DNA of 64,000 nt, from positions 9,433 to 73,432 of the forward strand of contig JBAZKK010000004.1 of the NCBI GenBank assembly GCA_041650795.1, in the 5' to 3' direction. The notes under the pieces are model-generated. The model worked only from the letters and a program-made list of their open reading frames with translations, did no database searches and was not told the origin of the DNA. Source of the DNA: JBAZKK01 sp041650795 (GTDB lineage Bacteria; Omnitrophota; Gorgyraeia; Gygaellales; Profunditerraquicolaceae). Positions 16,217 to 24,631 of the stretch are shown here, piece after piece. The number at the start of each line of letters is the position of its first letter. The stretch's first letter is position 1. Made by a program: the position numbers and the translations under genes.

Positions 16217-16573
16217 ATGATTATAGGCACGGGTGTTGATATAACTGAGGTCAGGAGGCTTAAGGCGGCAATAGAAAAATGGGGAAGGGGTTTCCTGGGC
16301 CGCATCTTTACCAAAGAGGAGCTGGAGAGCTCCAATGGCAGGATAAGCCTTTATCAGCATCTGGCAGGCAGGTTTGCCGCCAAGGAGGCGATCTTTAAGG
16401 CCATGGGTGATAAAACCCTTAGCTGGAAGGATGTCCAGGTTTTTAACGATCCCGACGGCAAGCCTTATTGCAGGATTTTAAATAATAAAGGCAAAAACCT
16501 TAAGGTGCATGTTTCAATATCCCATGTGAAAAATTATGCGGTTGCCAACGCGGTTGTTACGCCGAAGGAGTAA
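16217..16573 (+). CDS. acpS: Holo-[acyl-carrier-protein] synthase AcpS
   Basis: Transfers 4'-phosphopantetheine from CoA to apo-ACP. 118 aa from ATG 16217 (MIIGTGVDITEVRR); a TTG at 16208 extends the frame by three residues but the ATG matches the family start. Motifs: GVDITEV with the metal-binding Asp, FTKEEL, and LAGRFAAKEAIFKAMG with the metal-binding Glu. It overlaps nnrD by 38 nt, the pairing acpS-nnrD being common in bacteria. Confidence 0.95.
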   Translation: MIIGTGVDITEVRRLKAAIEKWGRGFLGRIFTKEELESSNGRISLYQHLAGRFAAKEAIFKAMGDKTLSWKDVQVFNDPDGKPYCRILNNKGKNLKVHVSISHVKNYAVANAVVTPKE

Positions 16574-17390
16574 TGCCTCCAAAGGCGACTTCGGCCACGT
16601 TTTGATATTGGCTGGTTCTTTGAGATTTTCCGGCGCGGCCCTCTTGTGTTCTGAGGCGGCCATGCGCGCAGGGGCGGGGCTGGTAACGTTGGGAGTGCCG
16701 CGTGGCATCGCGGTGCCGCTTATCAGGAAGAAGATGAAGGAAGTAATGCTTTTGGCCTTGCCCGGGAACGCCGACTGCTCTCTGTCTTCAGGGGGCTTTA
16801 AGGAAATAAAGCGTTTCAGCGAAAAGGCAGATGTTATAATAATCGGTCCGGGGCTCGGAGGCAATGTTTTCACCGCAGGGCTGGTACGCCGGCTGGTAAA
16901 GACCATTGCTAAGCCCCTGGTCATTGATGCCGATGGTCTTAATGTTATTGCACCTGTCTTGGGTCGGTTAAAGGTGGCAAGCAAAGAGGTAATTTTTACC
17001 CCGCACCCCGGAGAGATGGCCAGGCTTTGCGGGATTAGTGTGAAAGAGGTGCAGGCCCGGAGACTGGCTATTGCCAGAAAGTTTAGCCGTGAGCATAAAT
17101 TAACCCTTGTGCTTAAAGGTCATCGCACGGTAGTCGCTGCTCCGGATGGGCGTACCTACGTAAATAAAACCGGCAATCCCGGGATGGCTACTGCAGGCAG
17201 CGGGGATGTGCTTAGCGGTGTTATCGGCGCGTTTTTGGCACAGGGCTTAGGTTCTTTTGATGCGGCAAGATATGCGGCGTATCTGCACGGGTTAGCCGGT
17301 GATTTAGCGGCTCGTGAAAAAACGGGGATTTCCTTGATTGCAAGCGACATCATTGATAAAATCCCAGCTGCAATCAAGAGGAGTAGTTGA
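16536..17390 (+). CDS. nnrD: ADP-dependent NAD(P)H-hydrate dehydratase NnrD
   Basis: Repairs hydrated NAD(P)H. 284 aa, single-domain: the C-terminal half of the E. coli YjeF fusion, with no epimerase (NnrE) domain here. Ribokinase-like fold: LPTRLLRRRSNASKGDFGH, LILAGSLRFSGAALL, IIGPGLGG, VIDADGLN, TPHPGEMARL, and NPGMATAGSGDVLSGVIGAFL with the catalytic Asp. The start at 16536, within acpS, keeps the family LP-x-R element. The stop codon ends 1 nt before tRNA-Thr begins, so the mRNA must be processed from the tRNA transcript if they are cotranscribed. Confidence 0.92.
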   Translation: MRLPTRLLRRRSNASKGDFGHVLILAGSLRFSGAALLCSEAAMRAGAGLVTLGVPRGIAVPLIRKKMKEVMLLALPGNADCSLSSGGFKEIKRFSEKADVIIIGPGLGGNVFTAGLVRRLVKTIAKPLVIDADGLNVIAPVLGRLKVASKEVIFTPHPGEMARLCGISVKEVQARRLAIARKFSREHKLTLVLKGHRTVVAAPDGRTYVNKTGNPGMATAGSGDVLSGVIGAFLAQGLGSFDAARYAAYLHGLAGDLAAREKTGISLIASDIIDKIPAAIKRSS

Positions 17391-17391
17391 T

Positions 17392-17464
17392 GCCGGCGTA
17401 GCTCAGTCGGTAGAGCAGCTGTTTTGTAAACAGCGGGTCGGGGGTTCGATTCCTCTCGCCGGCT
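17392..17464 (+). tRNA. tRNA-Thr(TGT)
   Basis: Acceptor GCCGGCG/CGCCGGC, D stem GCTC/GAGC, anticodon stem GCTGT/ACAGC with anticodon TGT, T loop TTCGATT. Discriminator T, CCA not encoded. It starts 1 nt after the nnrD stop. Confidence 0.95.
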
Positions 17465-17481
17465 TATTTGATAGACCGGAT

Positions 17482-17567
17482 GGACAGGTACCCAAGTGGC
17501 CAAAGGGGGCAGACTGTAAATCTGCTGCACTTGTGCTTCAGAGGTTCGAATCCTCTCCTGTCCACCA
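17482..17567 (+). tRNA. tRNA-Tyr(GTA)
   Basis: Class II tRNA with a long variable arm. Acceptor GGACAGG/CCTGTCC, anticodon GTA at 17516-17518, T arm GAGGTTCGAATCCTC. Discriminator A followed by an encoded CCA (17565-17567), unlike its two neighbours. Confidence 0.95.
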
Positions 17568-17619
17568 GTTATGCGGCACTTGACTCTAATCGGAATTGCG
17601 TCGGTGCGCGTTAGTCTGC

Positions 17620-17690
17620 GCGGGTGTAGTTCAATGGCAGAACAATAGCCTTCCAAGCTATATATGACGGTTCGATTCCGTTCACCCGCT
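17620..17690 (+). tRNA. tRNA-Gly(TCC)
   Basis: Acceptor GCGGGTG/CACCCGC, D arm GTTC/GAAC, anticodon stem ATAGC/GCTAT with anticodon TCC (17652-17654), T loop TTCGATT. Discriminator T, CCA not encoded. Third in a Thr-Tyr-Gly series. Confidence 0.95.
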
Positions 17691-17715
17691 TATAGCAATC
17701 GAACCGAAAGGGGGT

Positions 17716-17740
17716 GCGGGGGAAAAAAGATTTCCCCCGC
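17716..17740 (+). terminator. Strong hairpin after the tRNA cluster, possible terminator
   Basis: Perfect 10-bp inverted repeat GCGGGGGAAA / TTTCCCCCGC with a 5-nt loop, 25 nt downstream of tRNA-Gly. There is no U tract after it on the + strand, so it may be an RNA-processing or pausing hairpin rather than a true intrinsic terminator. Confidence 0.4.
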
Positions 17741-17760
17741 GTATTAGGGGAGAATATTTG

Positions 17761-18513
17761 ATGGAGGAAAGGGAATTCTTAGAGCCGGTTTTTATCGATG
17801 CGTTTGACTTGGATGATGCCTGGTTCCGTTGCCTCTCTGAGATACTCGATAAAGGCCACGTCTATACCATTACCCGTGGCAGTTACGAAGGGCAGAAGCG
17901 CCTGGAGTTTGATTTTGCGGTAGTGAGGGTGAAGAAGCCATCCCACCAGATTATTCCGATAATACCGGAAGGGATGAGTATCCCGGCCCCCACTGATATG
18001 GATTACATCCAGGGATACCTTTCCTATCTTATGACCGGGACTAAGACCGAAACCGAAGATTATACCTACGGAGAGAGGCTAGTTGACCCCCGCGTAAGAA
18101 TAAGGGAAAAGGTAGAGGGCCAGGATATGCTTAAGGAGATGCCCCTGGAGGTAAACCAGGTTGAAGAGGTAATCCGGATTTATAAAGAACAGGGGTTCGG
18201 CACGAACCAGGCGGTAATGGAAATCGGCATGCCTTCAGACATCAAGCTTGCCGACCCGCCCTGCCTGAGGCTTATTGATACCAGGGTCCGTTACGGGAAA
18301 TTGCATTTTGTGCTCTATTTCCGTTCCTGGGACCTCTGGGGAGGTTTTCCGTCCAACCTGGGAGGATTGCAGTTAGTGAAGCAGTATATGGCGGATGAGA
18401 TTGGCGTGGGCGACGGCGAAATCGTAGCGGTCAGCAAGGGGCTGCATCTTTATGATTATAGTTGGGATTTGGCGAAGATGCGCACCAATAAAAATAACCT
18501 CATTATAGAATAA
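17761..18513 (+). CDS. thyA: Divergent thymidylate synthase (ThyA-fold)
   Basis: Predicted to methylate dUMP with methylene-tetrahydrofolate. 250 aa from ATG 17761 (a TTG precedes it directly). Overall identity to classical ThyA looks low, but the active-site residues are found in order: Cys in DPPCLRLIDTRV, Arg/Ser/Asp in YFRSWDLWGGFPSNLGG, the Asn of PSN that selects uracil over cytosine, and His and Tyr in GLHLYDYSWD. That Asn argues against a dCMP hydroxymethylase. The protein lacks the folate-binding C-terminal signature I would expect in E. coli ThyA. The next gene starts at its stop codon (TAATG). Confidence 0.75.
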   Translation: MEEREFLEPVFIDAFDLDDAWFRCLSEILDKGHVYTITRGSYEGQKRLEFDFAVVRVKKPSHQIIPIIPEGMSIPAPTDMDYIQGYLSYLMTGTKTETEDYTYGERLVDPRVRIREKVEGQDMLKEMPLEVNQVEEVIRIYKEQGFGTNQAVMEIGMPSDIKLADPPCLRLIDTRVRYGKLHFVLYFRSWDLWGGFPSNLGGLQLVKQYMADEIGVGDGEIVAVSKGLHLYDYSWDLAKMRTNKNNLIIE

Positions 18514-18932
18514 TGGTAGATAATAATTATCAGGGCCAGGAGCGCCGCAATTTCATAAGGCTTGATTTTGTAAAGCCGCTGGCTTATAAGATATGCAAGA
18601 AGGAGACCATCGAGAAATTGCTGCAGGGTTATACTGCCAACATCAGCCAGACGGGATTATTCTGTAACCTGCAGGATAAGATCAAGCTGGATGATATCAT
18701 CTGGCTTTCGTTCGACCGGGATACCCTCAGCATCTGCCATGACCTGGAAAGAAGAAGCGTGATTTATCAGAACGGCATCATCGGAAAGGTGGTCCGCAGC
18801 CAATTGCGGGATGACGGCAGCTGCGAGGTCGGGGTCCAGTTCATTACCCGCGAGGAAAAAAACAAGCTGGAGGCCGCCTCCGCCATAGAATTATTAAAAG
18901 CATCAGATGAGCAACAAAATAAGCAGCCTTAA
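18513..18932 (+). CDS. PilZ domain protein
   Basis: Predicted c-di-GMP receptor of 139 aa. The two c-di-GMP contact motifs are visible: the N-terminal RRNFIRL (RxxxR) at about residue 11 and NISQTG (the D/NxSxxG motif) near residue 49. No other domain. Its ATG overlaps the thyA stop and its 3' end overlaps gpsA by 26 nt, so it sits inside a housekeeping operon with no obvious functional partner. Target unknown. Confidence 0.8.
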   Translation: MVDNNYQGQERRNFIRLDFVKPLAYKICKKETIEKLLQGYTANISQTGLFCNLQDKIKLDDIIWLSFDRDTLSICHDLERRSVIYQNGIIGKVVRSQLRDDGSCEVGVQFITREEKNKLEAASAIELLKASDEQQNKQP

Positions 18933-19917
18933 AATCGCAGTCTTAGGGGACGGCGGGTGGGGGACGACCCTGGCGTTGCTTCTTGAGAATAAGGGTTTTA
19001 GAGTTACGCTCTGGGGAGCCTTTGAGGATTACGTTTCTTATCTTAAGGCGAAAAGGGTAAATACGAGGTTCCTGCCGGGGATAAGATTGCCAGCCCGCTT
19101 GAATATCACTTCTGATTTAGAAGAGGCGCTGGAAAACAAGGACCTTATTGTCCTGGCAGTGCCCTCGCAATACATGCGCCGCGTGCTTAAGAAAATAGAA
19201 AGCTGCGGTTATCCGGCTTCTGCGATGTATCTAAGCGTCACCAAGGGGATAGAGGCAGGTTCCCTGGAAAGGATGTCTGAGGTAATCCGCGGGGAACTAG
19301 GGAATGTAAGGTTGGCGGTGCTGTCCGGGCCAACGATTGCCCATGAGGTCGCCAGAGGCATCCCTACCACAGCGGTAATAGCCTCGCCGGATAGAAAGCT
19401 GCGCCGCATGCTGCAGGATATATTTATGACGCCGAGACTGCGTATATATACCAACGACGATGTGGCGGGGGTGGAGCTCGGCGGAAGCCTCAAAAACGTG
19501 ATTGCCATTGCCTGCGGTATTTCCGACGGTTTGGGCTTCGGCACCAACACAAAGGCAGCAATCTTGTCGCGCGGACTGGCTGAGATTTCAAGGTTAGGGA
19601 AGAAAATGGGCGCCAAGGCCGGGACCTTCGGAGGGATTACCGGGCTGGGGGACCTGGTAACAACGTGCACCAGCCCTTATAGCCGCAACAGATATGTGGG
19701 CGAGCGTATCGGCAGGGGGGAAACCTTGGAAAAAATAAGCTCAAAGATGCGGATGGTAGCCGAAGGGATAGTTACTGCAAAATCCGCACATGCCTTAAGC
19801 GCAAGATACAGGGTAGATACACCTATAACCAAAGAGGTATATCGGGTTCTTTACAGGAATAAACCTCCCCTTCGCGCAGTCAGTGATTTAATGACGCGCC
19901 AGAAAAAAGAGGAATAA
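18907..19917 (+). CDS. gpsA: Glycerol-3-phosphate dehydrogenase [NAD(P)+] GpsA
   Basis: Reduces dihydroxyacetone phosphate to sn-glycerol 3-phosphate for phospholipid synthesis. 336 aa, usual length. Rossmann start IAVLGDGGWGTTLALLL (GxGxxG with Asp in place of the commoner Ala), LAVPSQYMR, SVTKGIE, LSGPTIAHEVARG, GSLKNVIAIACGISDGL with the catalytic Lys, and GLGDLVTTC. The ATG lies inside the PilZ gene. tRNA-Pro follows 19 nt after the stop. Confidence 0.96.
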   Translation: MSNKISSLKIAVLGDGGWGTTLALLLENKGFRVTLWGAFEDYVSYLKAKRVNTRFLPGIRLPARLNITSDLEEALENKDLIVLAVPSQYMRRVLKKIESCGYPASAMYLSVTKGIEAGSLERMSEVIRGELGNVRLAVLSGPTIAHEVARGIPTTAVIASPDRKLRRMLQDIFMTPRLRIYTNDDVAGVELGGSLKNVIAIACGISDGLGFGTNTKAAILSRGLAEISRLGKKMGAKAGTFGGITGLGDLVTTCTSPYSRNRYVGERIGRGETLEKISSKMRMVAEGIVTAKSAHALSARYRVDTPITKEVYRVLYRNKPPLRAVSDLMTRQKKEE

Positions 19918-19936
19918 CGGGGGAGAAGGCAATAGG

Positions 19937-20011
19937 CGGGGCGTGGCTCAGTTTGGCTAGAGCGCTTGAATGGGGTTCAAGAGGTCGACAGTTCAAGTCT
20001 GTCCGCCCCGA
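19937..20011 (+). tRNA. tRNA-Pro(GGG)
   Basis: Acceptor CGGGGCG/CGCCCCG, D stem GCTC/GAGC, anticodon stem CTTGA/TCAAG with anticodon GGG, T arm ACAGTTCAAGTCTGT. Discriminator A, CCA not encoded. Confidence 0.94.
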
Positions 20012-20055
20012 CTTTCTTATTTAGACTAAAGATATTTTAAGAAGGGAGGGTAGAA

Positions 20056-20415
20056 ATGGCGTTTGATGGTGCGGAAAGGCGCAGGTATCCACGCATCAAG
20101 GCTAATTTTATCGTCTCTTACCGTGTCCTCGAGGATAGCGATGTGATTGACAGTTCGCAGACCAAGAATTTCAGTATCGGGGGAATGCTTTTTACTACCA
20201 ATAAGTTTTTCAAAAAAGGCACCGGCCTTGCCTTAAGGATAAGGCTGCCTTTTGATTCCCGTCCTGTCGAGATAGCGGGGATGGTCGTGGATTCCCGCGA
20301 GATAGTCAAGAACCTCATTTACGATACCAGGATAGAATTCTCTCCGGATGAAAAGCAGGACGGGGCAATAAAACAGGCAGTGGATTATTATTTAAAAAAG
20401 AAAGGCAAGTTATGA
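20056..20415 (+). CDS. PilZ domain protein
   Basis: 119-aa single PilZ domain: RRRYPRIKA near the N-terminus (RxxxR) and NFSIGGMLF (NxSxxG). Followed by beta-barrel strands LRIRLPFDSRPVEIAGMVV and a C-terminal helix. Preceded by AAGGGAGGGT, a strong SD. Its stop overlaps the hom start (ATGA), so it leads the aspartate-family operon; whether c-di-GMP touches amino-acid metabolism here is unknown and the link may only be positional. Confidence 0.82.
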   Translation: MAFDGAERRRYPRIKANFIVSYRVLEDSDVIDSSQTKNFSIGGMLFTTNKFFKKGTGLALRIRLPFDSRPVEIAGMVVDSREIVKNLIYDTRIEFSPDEKQDGAIKQAVDYYLKKKGKL

Positions 20416-21707
20416 AAAAAATAAATATCGGATTGATAGGATTCGGTAACGTTGGTTCGGGGGTAGTCAGGATTTTGCGAGAGAGGAAGGCTTTCTTAAA
20501 AGAGAAGGTCGGCACCGAAATAAATATCGCCAGGATAGCCGATAAGGATATTTCCTCCAAGAGGAACGTCAATGTTGATAGAAGTGTTTTGACGAAAGAC
20601 GCCCGCGATGTTATCGCAGATCCCAATATCGATATCGCGGTGGAGCTTGTCGGCGGAATCCATCCGTCCAGAGAATTTATTATTGAGGCCCTAAAGAGCG
20701 GCAAGAATGTCGTTACCGCCAACAAGGCGCTCCTTGCGGAGCGCGGCAGAGAATTGTTTGCTTTGGCAGAGGACCGCGGCAAAAATATTTATTTCGAGGC
20801 GTCGGTCGGCGCCGGCATACCGATTATCAAATCCTTGCGTGAAGGCCTGGTGGCTAACAGGTTCGAGAGTATCTTCGGGATCGTAAACGGGACCTCTAAC
20901 TATATCCTTTCCGAAATGTCCCGCAATAACCGGAATTTCAACGAGGCGCTGCGCCAGGCCCAGGCCAAAGGGTTTGCGGAGAAAGACCCTTCCCTTGATA
21001 TCGCAGGCATGGATTCGGCGCATAAGCTCGTAATACTTACCTATCTTTGTTTCGGGAGATTGATTAATTTAAGCGATGTCTTCGTGCAGGGGGTGTCGGA
21101 TATATCGCTTTGCGACGTCAATTACGCCAAAGAGTTGGGATTCGAAATAAAGCTTTTGGCGATCGCCAAGAAGGAGAACGGAGAATTAGAGGCGCGGGTC
21201 CATCCCACCCTTATCCCGCAGGACCACCTTCTCTCATCGGTAGGGAGTATGTTCAATGCCCTTTACGTATCTTCGGACCTGGCGGGGGATTTGTTGTTTT
21301 ACGGGCCGGGCGCAGGGCAACTATCCGCGGCATCCGCGGTGGTATCGGACCTGGTGGACCTTGCCCAGGATATACGCGCCGGGTTATTCCGCCGCAACCT
21401 TAACGTCGTCCCCGATGTATCCATCAAAAAGCTGCGTCGCATTGACGAAACCTCCAGCCGCTACTACATCCGTTTTATGGTTAAGGACCAACCGGGTGTG
21501 TTGGCCAAGATCTCCGGGATCCTGGCAAGGTTCGGCATCAGTATCGCTTCGGTAACCCAGAAGGAAAGGAAAAAGACAGAGACCGTGCCTATAGTAATGA
21601 TACTCCATGATGCCAAGGAAAAGAATCTGCGCCTGGCATTAAATATGATAAACCGCTTAGACATCATAGGCGAGAAGCCTGTGGCAATACGCATGGAAGA
21701 GGTGTAA
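20412..21707 (+). CDS. hom: Homoserine dehydrogenase
   Basis: NAD(P)-dependent reduction of aspartate semialdehyde to homoserine. 431 aa, the three-domain form: Rossmann domain (INIGLIGFGNVGSGVVRIL, residues 3-21), catalytic domain (TANKALLAERG, FEASVGAGIPIIKSLREG, INGTSNYILSEM-like VNGTSNYILSEM, FAEKDPSLDIAGMDSAHKL) and a C-terminal ACT domain (YIRFMVKDQPGVLAKISGIL) for allosteric threonine feedback. thrC starts 2 nt downstream. Confidence 0.96.
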   Translation: MKKINIGLIGFGNVGSGVVRILRERKAFLKEKVGTEINIARIADKDISSKRNVNVDRSVLTKDARDVIADPNIDIAVELVGGIHPSREFIIEALKSGKNVVTANKALLAERGRELFALAEDRGKNIYFEASVGAGIPIIKSLREGLVANRFESIFGIVNGTSNYILSEMSRNNRNFNEALRQAQAKGFAEKDPSLDIAGMDSAHKLVILTYLCFGRLINLSDVFVQGVSDISLCDVNYAKELGFEIKLLAIAKKENGELEARVHPTLIPQDHLLSSVGSMFNALYVSSDLAGDLLFYGPGAGQLSAASAVVSDLVDLAQDIRAGLFRRNLNVVPDVSIKKLRRIDETSSRYYIRFMVKDQPGVLAKISGILARFGISIASVTQKERKKTETVPIVMILHDAKEKNLRLALNMINRLDIIGEKPVAIRMEEV

Positions 21708-21709
21708 TT

Positions 21710-22783
21710 ATGAAGTGGCAGGGGGTAATAGAGGAATATAAAAAGCATCTGCCGGTGACCAGAAGGACCCCTATCGTTACCTTGCGAGAGGGCAATACCC
21801 CGCTGATTTATGCCGGCTACCTCAGCCGCTTGGCCGGACGTAACCTCGAGGTTTACCTTAAATACGAGGGTCTTAATCCTACGGGGTCCTTTAAGGACCG
21901 CGGGATGACGATGGCAGTTTCCAAGGCCTGCGAAGAAAGGGCCAGGGCGATAATCTGCGCTTCTACCGGCAATACCTCGGCATCGGCTGCGGCCTATGCT
22001 GCCCGCGCGGGATTAAGGTGCATCGTTTTGATACCAAAGGGGGCGATTGCCTTAGGAAAACTCAGCCAGGCACTCATACATGGCGCTACTGTTTTGGCAG
22101 TAGACGGAAATTTTGATATTGCCTTGGAGATGGTGCGCCGCATAGCAGCGGAATATCCCGTCACCCTCGTGAATTCCCTTAACCCTTATCGCATTGAAGG
22201 GCAGAAGACCGGAAGTTTCGAGATCTGCGATTTCCTTGGCGATGCTCCGGATTTCCAGGTTATGCCGGTAGGAAATGCCGGAAACATTACCGCTTATTGG
22301 AAGGGGTATAAAGAGTACCGCAGGCTAGCCAAATCCAGGATACTGCCGCGCATGTTGGGTTTTCAGGCTAAAGGGTCGGCCCCGATAGTCAGGGGGCATG
22401 CTGTCAGCAATCCTCGCACCATAGCCACTGCCATACGCATCGGAAATCCCGCCAGCTGGAAACAGGCCGAGCAGGCCCGAGATGAATCCGGCGGGCTTAT
22501 AGATATGGTTTCGGACAACGAAATCCTGGCGGCCTATAAAATATTGTCTTCCAAGGAAGGGGTTTTTGTAGAGCCGGCATCCGCTGCTTCAGTTGCCGGT
22601 TTACTCAAACTTGCCCAAAAAGGGTATTTTAAGAAGACCCTTAAGAAGCGCGAAGCGCGGCGCATCGTCTGCATCCTGACAGGGCACGGCTTAAAGGACC
22701 CTGACCGGGCAATCAAGAGCATTAAGGCCCCCAGGGTAGTCAGGCCTGACTTAAAGGCAGTCCTAAAAGAAATTGGTTATTAA
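21710..22783 (+). CDS. thrC: Threonine synthase
   Basis: PLP enzyme that converts O-phosphohomoserine to threonine. 357 aa, the short (class II-like) form. PLP lysine in NPTGSFKDRGMTMAVS; ICASTGNTSASAAAYAARAG; glycine-rich phosphate loop PVGNAGNITAYWKGY. It sits between hom and the ApgM-like gene, and there is no thrB in the operon. Its last 11 nt overlap the coaB start. Confidence 0.96.
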   Translation: MKWQGVIEEYKKHLPVTRRTPIVTLREGNTPLIYAGYLSRLAGRNLEVYLKYEGLNPTGSFKDRGMTMAVSKACEERARAIICASTGNTSASAAAYAARAGLRCIVLIPKGAIALGKLSQALIHGATVLAVDGNFDIALEMVRRIAAEYPVTLVNSLNPYRIEGQKTGSFEICDFLGDAPDFQVMPVGNAGNITAYWKGYKEYRRLAKSRILPRMLGFQAKGSAPIVRGHAVSNPRTIATAIRIGNPASWKQAEQARDESGGLIDMVSDNEILAAYKILSSKEGVFVEPASAASVAGLLKLAQKGYFKKTLKKREARRIVCILTGHGLKDPDRAIKSIKAPRVVRPDLKAVLKEIGY

Positions 22784-23432
22784 TAAAAAATCCACCTTAA
22801 GAGGCAAGCGTGTCTTGATTACCGCCGGCCCGACCTGGGCGGCGATTGATAGCGTCAGGGTAATAAGCAATACCGCCAGCGGCAGGACGGGGATTTTATT
22901 GGCGCGGGATTTCAAGAAACTGGGGGCTAAGGTAACATTGCTCCTGGGTCCGGTGGGCTCCTGTTCTTTGGATAAGGGGATCAAGATGTTGCGTTTTTCT
23001 TTCTTTGATGAGCTAAGGAGCCTTCTTGAAAGAGAGCTCGCCTGCGTTAAATACGATGCCGTAATACATACTGCGGCAGTTTCTGATTATATGGCGCCTA
23101 GGCCTTACCGGCGCAAGATAAAATCCGGCATCAAGGGGTTGAGGATTAGGCTGAGCCCTACCCCCAAGATAATTAATTGCATAAAGCGGATTTCTCCTTT
23201 CAGCCTTGCCGTAGGTTTTAAGTTTGAGCCTCAGGCGTCAAGGGGGGTTTTATTAAGGGAAGCCAGGGGCCTCATGCGCTTTGCGAGGCTTGACATTGCG
23301 GTTGCCAATACCATTAGAGAGGGGCGTTACCGTGCCTACATCGTTGGCGCCCGCAAGGTTTACGGCCCATTTACCACTAAAGGGATGATGAGCAGGGGGT
23401 TGGAAAGGTTGATAGGGAGTCAGTTATTATGA
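22773..23432 (+). CDS. coaB: Phosphopantothenoylcysteine synthetase (stand-alone CoaB)
   Basis: Ligates cysteine to 4'-phosphopantothenate in CoA synthesis. 219 aa, only the CoaB half of the usual CoaBC fusion. Start TTG at 22773 inside thrC. Motifs: VLITAGPTWAAIDSVRVISNTASGRTG, and IHTAAVSDYMAP, VGFKFE, and VANTI, typical of the nucleotide- and acyl-binding sites. The decarboxylase partner CoaC is not in this window. The separation of coaB and coaC is seen in few lineages. Confidence 0.88.
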   Translation: MVINKKSTLRGKRVLITAGPTWAAIDSVRVISNTASGRTGILLARDFKKLGAKVTLLLGPVGSCSLDKGIKMLRFSFFDELRSLLERELACVKYDAVIHTAAVSDYMAPRPYRRKIKSGIKGLRIRLSPTPKIINCIKRISPFSLAVGFKFEPQASRGVLLREARGLMRFARLDIAVANTIREGRYRAYIVGARKVYGPFTTKGMMSRGLERLIGSQLL

Positions 23433-24631
23433 AATACGCTGTTTTGGTTGCGGATGGAATGGCGGATTACCCTTTAAAGGAGCTTGACGGGCATACGCCT
23501 TTAGAGGTGGCGCGCAAGCCGCATATGGATTTTATCGCGCGTTCCGGCATGCTGGGAAGGGTCAGGACCATACCGCTTAAGGCTTCTCCAGGTTCGGATG
23601 TCGCGAACATATCCATACTTGGGTATGAGCCCGCAAGGTTTTATACCGGCAGGGGGCCGTTGGAAGCGGCCAACCTGGGAGTGGAGCTCGCGGATGACGA
23701 CGTGGCTTTCCGGTGCAATCTTATTACTGCCGCCGATAATAAGCTTATAGATTACAGCGCAGGCCATATCGGCTCTGAAGAAGCAGCCAACCTTATCAGG
23801 TTCATTGACAAGAGACTCGGCAGCGAGCGCTTTAGATTCTATCCCGGGGTCAGTTACAGGCATCTGATGGTCGCGAAAGCCGGCATCCGGGACGGCCTCG
23901 ACGCCCTTAAATGCAGACCGCCGCACGATATTATCAATCGCGACATCAACGCTAACCTTCCGTCCGGAAAGGGCGCAGAGGATATTATTGGCCTCATGCA
24001 GGAATCAAGGAGTTTGCTTGAGAGCCACGAGATTAACCTGGTGCGTATTGATTTAAAGGAGAACCCCGCGAACATGATTTGGCTATGGGGCCAGGGAAAG
24101 AAACCGTCGATGCCGGGCTTTCAGGATAAGTACGGCCTAAAGGGGAGCGTTATCTCGGCGGTGGACCTTATCAGGGGGCTTGGGCGGATTTTGGGTTTGG
24201 GGGTGGTCAAGGTTGAGGGCGCTACCGGATATTACGACACCAATTATCAGGGGAAGGCAGAGGCAGCGCTTAAGTGCCTGGAGGATGATGATTTTGTCTT
24301 TGTCCATGTTGAAGCGCCGGATGAGGCCGGACACAACGGCGATATTCGCGAAAAAATCTTGGCTATTGAGCGCTTTGACCAGTTTATCGTAGGTCCGATT
24401 GTGGAGGAGTTTAAGGATAAGGATAATTTCAGGATGGTCGTTTTGCCGGACCACGCCACCCCCATATCCTTGAGGACCCATACCTCTGATATTGTGCCTT
24501 TTGCCATCTACGGCAGCGGCATATCTGCCGGCGGAGCCTCCGGTTACAGCGAAAAGGAAGCCGCGGGCTCCGACCTTTATTTTGATAACGGTTATGAATT
24601 GATGGATTATATCGTTAAAGGAGCCAGATGA
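23429..24631 (+). CDS. ApgM-like phosphotransferase, probable homoserine kinase
   Basis: Alkaline-phosphatase superfamily protein of 400 aa related to archaeal-type cofactor-independent phosphoglycerate mutase. The metal and active-site regions are YAVLVADGMADYP, SPGSDVANISILGYEP, GRGPLEAANLGVEL, and the C-terminal HVEAPDEAGHNGD and VLPDHATPI. A branch of this family is annotated as a proposed homoserine kinase because it replaces ThrB next to thrC and hom; the operon here (hom-thrC-coaB-this-cstA-lysC) fits that exactly. A phosphoglycerate mutase role is the alternative. The ATG overlaps the coaB stop. Confidence 0.8.
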   Translation: MKYAVLVADGMADYPLKELDGHTPLEVARKPHMDFIARSGMLGRVRTIPLKASPGSDVANISILGYEPARFYTGRGPLEAANLGVELADDDVAFRCNLITAADNKLIDYSAGHIGSEEAANLIRFIDKRLGSERFRFYPGVSYRHLMVAKAGIRDGLDALKCRPPHDIINRDINANLPSGKGAEDIIGLMQESRSLLESHEINLVRIDLKENPANMIWLWGQGKKPSMPGFQDKYGLKGSVISAVDLIRGLGRILGLGVVKVEGATGYYDTNYQGKAEAALKCLEDDDFVFVHVEAPDEAGHNGDIREKILAIERFDQFIVGPIVEEFKDKDNFRMVVLPDHATPISLRTHTSDIVPFAIYGSGISAGGASGYSEKEAAGSDLYFDNGYELMDYIVKGAR

